A stretch of 64,000 nt of DNA, taken from Flavobacterium pisciphilum. GTDB taxonomy: Bacteria; Bacteroidota; Bacteroidia; Flavobacteriales; Flavobacteriaceae. The stretch's first letter is position 1, and each line of letters opens with the position of its first letter. Positions 17,392-24,522 of the stretch are shown one piece after another. A model generated the notes under the pieces. The model was not told the DNA's origin and did no database searches. It saw nothing but the letters and a program-made list of their open reading frames with translations. The translations under genes were made by a program, and so were the position numbers. The stretch is taken from the NCBI RefSeq assembly GCF_020905345.1, contig NZ_JAJJMO010000001.1:3658001-3722000 (forward strand), written 5' to 3'.

Positions 17392-18376
17392 CATCATTTT
17401 GTTCTTCAAGTGGTTTAAATTCCCATGCATCATCAAAATAAGAAGAGCCAGATCTTCCTAATAAAACAAATCCTCTATCATTAATTGCAAATCCTATAGC
17501 ATCAGTTCTAGAAGACCCTTCTAATGCAGTTCTTTCTTTCCAAATATCAGTAATTGGATTATATTCCCAAACTGATTTTAAACCTTCTCCACAAAGTATA
17601 TATCCTAAACCGTTCATAGTGAAACTAGAAGCATTTGAACGTTTTATATAATAGGTATCATGGTCGCTTTCACTGTCATCTAAGTTTCTTTTTTTTGTCC
17701 AAACATCAGTACTTGGATCAAATTGCCAAAAATCATTTTGGTTTACACCATTGTTTACACCAGTGCCTAAATAGGCTTTATTATTAATTACAAAAACAGT
17801 TGCATTTCTTCTTTTATCCCCGCTAAAACCATTAACTTGAGTCCAGGTATTGGAGTCTTGATTGTATTGATAAAAGTCTTTTAAATAATTTCCGTCGTAA
17901 CCAGTCCCGAAATAGGCCTTTCCTCCAACTTGAAACCCTACAGCCGAATAACGTGCACTACCTGTAAAATCTGCTTTTTGTTCCCAAATATTTGTTGTTG
18001 GGTTGTATTCGTAAAAATCTTTCAATCTATTAGTTCCATCATAACCAAGTCCAATATATCCTTTTCCGTTTAGCTCAAATGCAGATGCTGCATTTCTTGC
18101 AACTCCTATAAAGTCTGCTTTTTGCTCCCAATAATCTCCCGTTGAATTATATACCCAAAGATCTTTTAAACGTTCATCACCTGTATATCCAGTTGCTACA
18201 TAGGCATAGGCTCCAATTACAAAACTTGTGGCACTGGATCTTGCTGGACCATCAAAAGCAGATTTTTTAATCCAGTTTCCTATCAATTCATCATCAGAAT
18301 TATCGTTACTACAACCCACAAAAGTGAGACTTATAATAAATGTTGCGAATAATATTCCTTTTTTTAAGCTATTCAT
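17381..18376 (-). CDS. Kelch-repeat lipoprotein
   Basis: A 331-residue lipoprotein (lipobox FVGC, Cys22) consisting of about six Kelch-type repeats of roughly 47-50 residues, each with a WxxKxxF...R..A..F...G..Y...GY.G....KD.W.Y pattern. Such repeats form a beta-propeller used for protein or glycan binding. It ends in an acidic DDDN tail. It lies second in the operon, 15 nt after the outer-membrane barrel gene, and overlaps the DUF4907 gene. Outer-membrane surface display is likely for a Bacteroidota lipoprotein but not proven. The ligand is unknown; it may be the sensing element for the LytS-type kinase. Confidence 0.88.
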   Translation of the reverse strand: MNSLKKGILFATFIISLTFVGCSNDNSDDELIGNWIKKSAFDGPARSSATSFVIGAYAYVATGYTGDERLKDLWVYNSTGDYWEQKADFIGVARNAASAFELNGKGYIGLGYDGTNRLKDFYEYNPTTNIWEQKADFTGSARYSAVGFQVGGKAYFGTGYDGNYLKDFYQYNQDSNTWTQVNGFSGDKRRNATVFVINNKAYLGTGVNNGVNQNDFWQFDPSTDVWTKKRNLDDSESDHDTYYIKRSNASSFTMNGLGYILCGEGLKSVWEYNPITDIWKERTALEGSSRTDAIGFAINDRGFVLLGRSGSSYFDDAWEFKPLEEQNDDDN

Positions 18377-18391
18377 AATGTATAATATTTG

Positions 18392-19234
18392 TTAGTGTTT
18401 GTATTTTATGCCAATGTTTAGAATGTAGCTATTGCCAATATTGAAATCATAAACATTGTCATTGCTATGATTTGATAGATGGTATTTTTTATTAAAATTG
18501 TAACCACTTTTAAAATTTACAAACCAATTTCCATCCATATTTCTTTCGTATTCAAATGCAGTAGTAATTTGGGATAAACTAACTTTTGTGGCTGCATTAT
18601 TGTTTAGATAGGTAGTGTCCAGATTAAAAAAATCACCATTAAAATGATTCGTAATGCTAAATGCATTTCGTATGTTGTTAGAATATGTAATTGCTGTATT
18701 GGGAAAACCAATAGTCATTACAGCCTTATTATTTATTTTATGATAAAAAGAAAATGTAGGTGTTATTTTTGGTAATCCTAAAGCATTTGTTCTTTTTACT
18801 CCAATAGTTATTGCGCTATTTTTGTTTAAAATCTGATTAATTTCTACTCCACCTAAAATTGATAAATCAGAAAAATTAATATTTTCTTGAAAGTTCAATG
18901 TTGGTTCTATTTCTAGATTAAATGTTGTTTTTTGTGTCAATTGATGTTCTATTGATAACGTGTTTTTAATGCTATTATAAGAACTGTAATTGTATTTATA
19001 ATCATAATCCTCTATGTCGTACTTTGCTTCAATGTTCTTGTATTGTAGCGTATTTGTGACCTTATTTTTTGCATTGATGTTTTTATATGCTGAAATCCCG
19101 ATGCTAGTTTCATTTAAAGTGATTTTATCTGCAGGTTCAGTTTTTATATTCAAATCCATGCTGAAACCATCTTGAGCATAAATTGTAAACATAGGAGCCA
19201 TAATAAGTAAGGATAGTAAAGGTTTTATTTTCAT
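18392..19234 (-). CDS. Outer membrane beta-barrel protein, DUF6268-like
   Basis: A 280-residue protein with a signal peptide ending TIYAQ and a body of alternating strands with aromatic residues that ends NIGIKYKH, as in small outer-membrane barrels. The resemblance to DUF6268 barrels is from memory and moderate. It is the first gene of the operon with the Kelch lipoprotein, DUF4907 lipoprotein, kinase and regulator. A minus-strand promoter-like TACTTTTG at 19251-19258 lies 16 nt before its ATG. It may anchor or export the Kelch lipoprotein; this is inference. Confidence 0.7.
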   Translation of the reverse strand: MKIKPLLSLLIMAPMFTIYAQDGFSMDLNIKTEPADKITLNETSIGISAYKNINAKNKVTNTLQYKNIEAKYDIEDYDYKYNYSSYNSIKNTLSIEHQLTQKTTFNLEIEPTLNFQENINFSDLSILGGVEINQILNKNSAITIGVKRTNALGLPKITPTFSFYHKINNKAVMTIGFPNTAITYSNNIRNAFSITNHFNGDFFNLDTTYLNNNAATKVSLSQITTAFEYERNMDGNWFVNFKSGYNFNKKYHLSNHSNDNVYDFNIGNSYILNIGIKYKH

Positions 19235-19250
19235 TATTTCTTTATTGGCT

Positions 19251-19277
19251 CAAAAGTAGTTATGATATTATTTTCAA
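19251..19277 (-). promoter_or_regulatory. Promoter of the barrel-Kelch-DUF4907-LytS-LytTR operon
   Basis: Minus strand: TTG (19277-19275), a 16-nt spacer, TACTTTTG (19258-19251), matching the Bacteroidota -33/-7 consensus apart from a slightly short spacer. The ATG follows at 19234. It is divergent from the DUF4270 promoter about 150 bp away. Confidence 0.5.
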
Positions 19278-19421
19278 AAAAAGAAGATATATGTACGGGG
19301 CTTTCCTATAGACTAAATGGCAAATTTTAGTGCCGAATGGGGTATTTGTCCCTGCTTTGAGGTTATAGATTGTTTTTAGGTATTTATAGATGTAAAAGCC
19401 TAGGCTGTATATGTTATGATG

Positions 19422-19449
19422 TTGTCTAGAAAACACCATTTTATATTTG
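19422..19449 (+). promoter_or_regulatory. Consensus promoter of the DUF4270 gene
   Basis: TTG (19422-19424), a 17-nt spacer, TATATTTG (19442-19449). The start ATG at 19464 lies 14 nt after the -7 element, implying a very short leader and ruling out a start further upstream. Confidence 0.75.
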
Positions 19450-19463
19450 TTCAAAAAATATTT

Positions 19464-20789
19464 ATGTACAAATTATTGTTGCTATTGTTTCTTGGTTTTT
19501 TTGTGGTCTCCTGTAATACCGATGCCGATGCAGGAGAATTTGTTGTTGGATCAGATTATTTATCTATTGGAAATAAAGTGATTTTGATCGATACATTAAC
19601 GGTTGATATGTCTACAATCAATTTTGATTCATTGGTTACATCTAGCCAAAATAGAATCTTGCTAGGCAACTATGATGATCCTATTTTTGGGAAAGTAAAA
19701 TCGGATAGTTATCTTCAATTATTGGCTAATGATTACAAATTGAATATAGAAGATTCAGACACGAATTTGCCAAACTATGTCTACGATTCCATAGCAATGA
19801 TTTTAAAGTATGACAATTATTTTTTTGGAGATACTACTCAAATTCAGACTTTAGATATCCACCGATTGACTCAAAAAGTAAAGCCAAATAAAGAGGATAA
19901 AAATTTTTATAATAATTCAACTTTAACTTATGCTCCAGAAAGTTTAGGTATGATTTCTTATAAGCCAAGACCAACTGAAAAGGATTCTATTAATATAAGA
20001 ATGAATGATGCTTTTGGTTCAGAACTTTTTCAGAAGTTAAAGAAAAGAGAGGTTGTTAATTTGGATGAATTTACAGAATATTTAAAAGGAATAGTTCTCA
20101 CTTCCACAGGAGCAAGCTCATCGAGTGTTATTGGATTTAAAGGTGCTACAAGTGTAGTAAGGCTTTACTATTCAAAATACCAAGGAGATGCTGAAACTTC
20201 TTTAGTGAAGGATTTCTCTATTTTAGATGCTACCAAGCAATTTAACGCAATCACATTAGATAAGACAGGTACTATTATTCAAAACTTACCAATTTCTTCA
20301 AGTAAATTATCTAGTTCACAAACAGAAAACAAAGGCTTTATTCAGTCAGGAACGGGAATCGCATGTAGAATTGATTTTCCCAATATAAAGCAACTTAAAT
20401 ATATCGCCGAAAAGGGAGCAATCGTTGATGCGGTACTGTTTATAAAACCGGTTGCGAATACATATTCCAAAATCTATCCTTTGGCAGATTCATTGCGAGT
20501 TTATGTTGGAGATAATTTAAACAGAATTAGTGGTACGCTTAATAATTCGTCGGGTACAGCCATGTATGCATTATTAAATAAAGCAAGTGATGAGTTTAAT
20601 GAAAATGTAGGCTATAAAATTTCGATAGGAGGTTTTTTGCAAAAAGAGATGTTGAAACAATCAGATTCGAAATCGTCATTAATCCTTACGCTACCTAATA
20701 TTAATAAAGCGGTTAATCGGATTGTTTTAGGGGATCAGAAATTCCCAAGCAATAAAATGGAATTGAAAATTTATTATATTACTTATTAA
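19464..20789 (+). CDS. DUF4270 domain lipoprotein
   Basis: A 441-residue lipoprotein: leucine-rich signal peptide, lipobox VVSC, then the DUF4270 pattern (GSDYL..., a segment VDTL-like at IDTLTVDMSTI, LLGNYDDPIFGKVKSDSY). It is a beta-rich protein widespread in Bacteroidota, usually next to an outer-membrane protein gene, as here (the next gene starts with no gap). The ATG at 19464 is chosen over one at 19416 because the latter lies inside the promoter. Its function is not known; a role in outer-membrane assembly or a surface complex with the next gene product is inferred. Confidence 0.85.
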   Translation: MYKLLLLLFLGFFVVSCNTDADAGEFVVGSDYLSIGNKVILIDTLTVDMSTINFDSLVTSSQNRILLGNYDDPIFGKVKSDSYLQLLANDYKLNIEDSDTNLPNYVYDSIAMILKYDNYFFGDTTQIQTLDIHRLTQKVKPNKEDKNFYNNSTLTYAPESLGMISYKPRPTEKDSINIRMNDAFGSELFQKLKKREVVNLDEFTEYLKGIVLTSTGASSSSVIGFKGATSVVRLYYSKYQGDAETSLVKDFSILDATKQFNAITLDKTGTIIQNLPISSSKLSSSQTENKGFIQSGTGIACRIDFPNIKQLKYIAEKGAIVDAVLFIKPVANTYSKIYPLADSLRVYVGDNLNRISGTLNNSSGTAMYALLNKASDEFNENVGYKISIGGFLQKEMLKQSDSKSSLILTLPNINKAVNRIVLGDQKFPSNKMELKIYYITY

Positions 20790-22028
20790 ATGAAAAATAA
20801 AATAGCGTTCGTAGGTTTACTAGTTTTAATGTCAGTGACTTCGTTTTCTCAAAGTATTTCCACTTCTCCTTATTCGCTCTATGGATTAGGTAGTTTGTAT
20901 GATTCAGATTTTGGTTCGCTTCCTTCTATGGGGTCTTCAGGGATTGCCTTGCCATCTAATCAATTCATCAATAATCTTAATCCTGCTTCATTGGGATTTA
21001 TGTCACAAAATCATTTTTTGTTTGATATTGGGGGCAAATTTATAGAGAGCACATATCAAAACAATTTAAAATCGGAGAACCGTAATAATGCTCAGTTCTC
21101 ACACATAGCATTTGCTTTTCCGATTACTCAAAAATCTGCTTTTAGTGTAGCTTTACGACCTTATTCAAGTGCATCATTTAAAATTTTAAATCTAAAGATT
21201 CCTATAGAAAATAGTCAGGAGCAATATAATTTGGATGCAACAGGTTCGGGAGGTTTGAATAATTTTGACTTTTCATATGCCTACAAAATCAATAAAAAAT
21301 TGTCTTTAGGACTTTCTGCAGCTGTGCTTTTTGGAAATACTACTGATGATAGATATTATACCATTAATAACTCAGTAACTAATATTAATAAAAAAACAAA
21401 TTATAACGGATTTAGGCCAACGCTTGGAGTGCAATATCAAATAGATTCAACACTAACCATTGGTTCGACTTTTAAATCACCCTCAAGAGTTAAGGCTTCC
21501 AAGGTGCAAACTGTGACAATTGTAGGTGATTCAGGTACAACAACTACAGATTCAAACACAAATTCGGATGTTGATGATTATTACTTGCCTTCAGAAATTG
21601 GAGTAGGAGTTAGCAAGCTTTTTAAGAATAATTTGAATATTACTTTTGATTATGAAAAGAGCCTTTGGAACAATACGAGACAATCTGAGTTGTATGGAAA
21701 TTTTGTGAATCAAGACCGATTTGCTTTAGGCTTATCTTATAAAAGCAATAAGAATGCTCGGAAATATATAGATCGTATTCGTTATGCGACAGGGATTAAT
21801 TATGATGCAGGGTATCTTGAAGTCGACAATCAAAGAGTTAAGAATGTATCTTTTTCGTTAGGATTAACTCTCCCTTTAGAAAGCAATACTTTTTCAGCTC
21901 TAAATATTTCTTACTCTTACGGACAAAAAGGTAAAATAGGGGATGGTCTTATTAAAGAAAATTATCATAAATTATCACTCAATTTATCATTGGATGGAAT
22001 ATGGTTTGTGAAGAGTAAATTTGATTAA
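20790..22028 (+). CDS. Outer membrane protein, FadL/PorV-like barrel
   Basis: A 412-residue protein with a signal peptide (ending TSFSQ), an N-terminal plug-like segment containing SPYSLYGLG and the NNLNPASLGF motif typical of FadL/OmpP1-like proteins, and a body of alternating barrel strands. It begins in the base after the DUF4270 stop, so the two are co-translated and probably act together. It could be a hydrophobic-substrate channel or a surface-assembly factor. It is convergent with murI at a distance of 4 nt and no terminator is visible between them. Confidence 0.75.
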   Translation: MKNKIAFVGLLVLMSVTSFSQSISTSPYSLYGLGSLYDSDFGSLPSMGSSGIALPSNQFINNLNPASLGFMSQNHFLFDIGGKFIESTYQNNLKSENRNNAQFSHIAFAFPITQKSAFSVALRPYSSASFKILNLKIPIENSQEQYNLDATGSGGLNNFDFSYAYKINKKLSLGLSAAVLFGNTTDDRYYTINNSVTNINKKTNYNGFRPTLGVQYQIDSTLTIGSTFKSPSRVKASKVQTVTIVGDSGTTTTDSNTNSDVDDYYLPSEIGVGVSKLFKNNLNITFDYEKSLWNNTRQSELYGNFVNQDRFALGLSYKSNKNARKYIDRIRYATGINYDAGYLEVDNQRVKNVSFSLGLTLPLESNTFSALNISYSYGQKGKIGDGLIKENYHKLSLNLSLDGIWFVKSKFD

Positions 22029-22032
22029 TTGT

Positions 22033-22809
22033 TTAGAACTCTTTTTCTAAAACTTTGTATTTGTTTTCTAGTATGTCCGATAAAACTTTAGGATTACTAT
22101 TGCAGTAAAAGATAGGTTCGTTTACAGGACCGTTATTAAAACCAACTTTTTCGCGTAGTATGTTCTGGGTTTGTTTCGCTACAGCTTCTCCAGAATCGAT
22201 GATATGAATGTGTTTTGGAAGGATTTTTTCTATCTGTGGAATCAGATACGGATAATGACTACATCCTAACACTAAATAATCAATATTAGCCTCAACCATA
22301 GGTTTGAGGTACGATTCTAGAAGTTGTGTCATCTCAGGAGAGTATAAGTCCCCATTTTCAATTAACTGTACTAAGCCATGACCAACTTGCTCGATGATTT
22401 TAGTGTCTTGGTACATTTCGGTTGCTTTATTAAAAAGCTCACTGTTTAGAGTACCTTGAGTAGCAAGTATTCCTATAGTTTGTGTTTTTGATTTTGTTGC
22501 TGCTGGTTTTATAGCAGGTTCAATTCCTATAAATGGAATAGTATATTGTTCTCTTAATTCTTTAATCGCATTTGTAGTTGCTGTATTGCATGCAACGACA
22601 ATCAATTTGCAATCCATATCTAGTAAAAAGTCTACATTTTTTTTGCTTAAAGCAACTATTTCCTCTTTGGTTTTTTGACCATAGGGAGCATTTTTACTGT
22701 CAGCTAAATAGATTGTTTTTTCGTTTGGAAGTAATTGATGAATTGCATTCCAAATAGAAGTACCACCAATGCCAGAATCGAAAACGCCTATAGGATTATT
22801 GTTTGTCAT
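22033..22809 (-). CDS. murI: Glutamate racemase
   Basis: A 258-residue cytoplasmic enzyme that interconverts L- and D-glutamate for peptidoglycan. The N-terminal VFDSGIGG and the two catalytic cysteines, Cys74 (ACNTATTN) and Cys183 (GCSHYP), are present, so it should be active. A minus-strand TAACTTTG at 22815-22822 precedes the ATG, with a TTG 15 nt away (short spacing). The gene is separated from the ompH genes by a strong terminator at 22896-22938 and so has its own transcript. Confidence 0.96.
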   Translation of the reverse strand: MTNNNPIGVFDSGIGGTSIWNAIHQLLPNEKTIYLADSKNAPYGQKTKEEIVALSKKNVDFLLDMDCKLIVVACNTATTNAIKELREQYTIPFIGIEPAIKPAATKSKTQTIGILATQGTLNSELFNKATEMYQDTKIIEQVGHGLVQLIENGDLYSPEMTQLLESYLKPMVEANIDYLVLGCSHYPYLIPQIEKILPKHIHIIDSGEAVAKQTQNILREKVGFNNGPVNEPIFYCNSNPKVLSDILENKYKVLEKEF

Positions 22810-22895
22810 AAAAACAAAGTTAAGTATTTTTTAGAATCAAAAAAAAGGCTTTATTTAAGATTTTTGATTAGAATGGAATTAATTTTTATGCATAA

Positions 22896-22938
22896 AAAAA
22901 AACTGCTCGAACCATTTATTGGTGAGCAGTTTTTTTTG
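22896..22938 (-). terminator. Terminator of the ompH-ending envelope operon
   Basis: CTGCTC (22903-22908) pairs with GAGCAG (22924-22929), with ACC/GGT pairing inside the loop; A-tracts and T-tracts of 8-9 flank it, giving T9 on the minus strand after ompH. Confidence 0.88.
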
Positions 22939-22954
22939 TTATTAAGACAGGTTT

Positions 22955-23452
22955 TTAGAAACCTAAATCTTTTTTTACGTCAGCTGTAACGTTTGGACCA
23001 TCAGCTAATAAAAGAGTAGAACCATCTAAAACATATTGGTATCCTTTTGCTTTTCCAACTTTTTGGATAGAAGCTCTCACTTTTTCCATTAATGGTTTAA
23101 CGATATCAGATTCTTTTTGTTGTAATTCTTTTTGAGCATTGTCTCTATAGTCAACAATTCTTTTTTGCATATCTTGAACTTCTTTCGAACGCTCTCCATT
23201 AACTGCATCTGTTACCGTAGCTGATTCAGCTTCGTATTTTTTTAATTTTGCTTGGTATTCTTCTACCATTTTCTTGTAATCTGCATCATATGTTCCGCTT
23301 AATTTCTCAAGTTGTTTTTGTGCATCTATCATTGCTGGCATTTTAGACATAATTTCGCTTACGTCAACGTGAGCTACTTTAGCTTGAGCATTCATTTGGT
23401 TTGCTCCTAAAACTAGTATTGCAGCAATTAGTAAAGTTTTGATTTGTTTCAT
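22955..23452 (-). CDS. OmpH/Skp family periplasmic chaperone
   Basis: A 165-residue protein with a signal peptide (ending NQMNAQ), then the Skp/OmpH pattern: VAHVDVSEIMSKMP, a long coiled-coil hairpin of charged heptads (about 45-120) and a return strand YVLDGSTLLLADG. Skp trimers hold unfolded outer-membrane proteins in the periplasm and deliver them to BamA, whose gene lies two genes upstream in the operon. Three consecutive ATGs are available; the third is chosen because it gives the usual MKQIK start. This is the last gene before the terminator. Confidence 0.92.
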   Translation of the reverse strand: MKQIKTLLIAAILVLGANQMNAQAKVAHVDVSEIMSKMPAMIDAQKQLEKLSGTYDADYKKMVEEYQAKLKKYEAESATVTDAVNGERSKEVQDMQKRIVDYRDNAQKELQQKESDIVKPLMEKVRASIQKVGKAKGYQYVLDGSTLLLADGPNVTADVKKDLGF

Positions 23453-23471
23453 CATCATTTTAAAATATTAA

Positions 23472-24485
23472 TTAATTATTGGTCGTATTTCCTTTTTTTT
23501 CCTTTTCCTCTTTTGCCTTTTGCTCTCTCGCTTTTTTGGCAGCTTCTCTTTCTTCTAAGATTTTATTTCTTCTTTCTTCTAAAGCTTTTTTACGTTCATC
23601 ATAAAGCTTTTGTCTTTCTTCGGCTTGTTTAGCTCTCGTATCATCAGTTACAGTTGTTTTGGCTGCTTCTGTGGTTGGAGTAGTTACTGCTGGACTGCTT
23701 TCCTTTTTTACTGTTTCAGAAACCGTGCCATTTTTTTTAGCTTCCCTTGCTTCTCGAATCGCTTTTTTGTTTTCTTCGTATAATCTTATTTTTTCTTCTT
23801 GAGCTGCTTTCCTGTCTTCTAGGATTTTATCTCTTGCAGCTTTCCTTTCATCTAAGATTTTTTGTCTTTCCTGTAAAGCAGGACTTTCATCAATCGCAGT
23901 TTCTTTATTTTCCTTTTCTTCTTCTATAGCAAGTTGTTTCTTTGTCAACTGCTCTCTTTTATCAGTTCTAGTGATAACTCGTAAAACTTGATCACTAACA
24001 TCGAATCTTTTTGCTGCAAAAAGCATTGTTAAATCAGATGATCTATCAAATATGAAATCATATTTTCTAGCTTCTGCTATATCTTGAACAGCAGTAAAAA
24101 CCTGATCTTGTATTGGTTTTGCTAAAGCCGACTTTTGTCTAATTAAATCACCGTTAACACCAAAACGTTGTTGCTGATAGTCTAATGTTTCTTTTTCAAG
24201 AAACTTGATTTCAGTTTCTCTTTCATCAATTAACTCATTCGTTAATAATGCTTTTTCAGCTTTCAAAGCGTCTTTAAGTTTATTGATTTCTAATTTCTTA
24301 GTTTCAATTTCTTGTTTCCACTTTTCGGCTTTTTGTTCTAATTGTGTTTGAGCCTCTTTATAGTCAGGGACATTTTGTAAAATATACTCCATGTCGATGT
24401 ATCCTATTCTTGTCGATTTGGTTTGTGCTTGACTTGTATTTACTACTATCAAAGCCAAAATTATAAATAAAAATTGTTTTCTCAT
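23472..24485 (-). CDS. OmpH/Skp family protein with long charged C-terminal extension
   Basis: A 337-residue protein: a signal peptide (ending TSQAQ), an OmpH/Skp-like core (about 22-175: RIGYIDMEYILQNVP, coiled coil, YDFIFDRSSDLTML), then about 160 extra residues of very high Lys/Glu/Arg content with recurrent LEERR, DERKKA and EDRKAA units interrupted by a Ser/Thr/Val linker (about 250-280). The core is a periplasmic chaperone for outer-membrane proteins. The extension roughly doubles the length of standard Skp and should be helical; its role is unknown. It lies between bamA and the shorter ompH in one operon. Confidence 0.9.
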   Translation of the reverse strand: MRKQFLFIILALIVVNTSQAQTKSTRIGYIDMEYILQNVPDYKEAQTQLEQKAEKWKQEIETKKLEINKLKDALKAEKALLTNELIDERETEIKFLEKETLDYQQQRFGVNGDLIRQKSALAKPIQDQVFTAVQDIAEARKYDFIFDRSSDLTMLFAAKRFDVSDQVLRVITRTDKREQLTKKQLAIEEEKENKETAIDESPALQERQKILDERKAARDKILEDRKAAQEEKIRLYEENKKAIREAREAKKNGTVSETVKKESSPAVTTPTTEAAKTTVTDDTRAKQAEERQKLYDERKKALEERRNKILEEREAAKKAREQKAKEEKEKKGNTTNN

Positions 24486-24522
24486 AACATTAATTTTATT
24501 TGAAATTTTTTAACCAATACGA

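Noticed and set aside
19260..19454. 64-codon minus-strand frame between the divergent operons
   Set aside because: It overlaps both promoters and has no homology signal.
22735..22989. 84-codon plus-strand frame spanning the murI start and the ompH terminator
   Set aside because: It runs through a terminator hairpin and two minus-strand gene ends; no plausible product.
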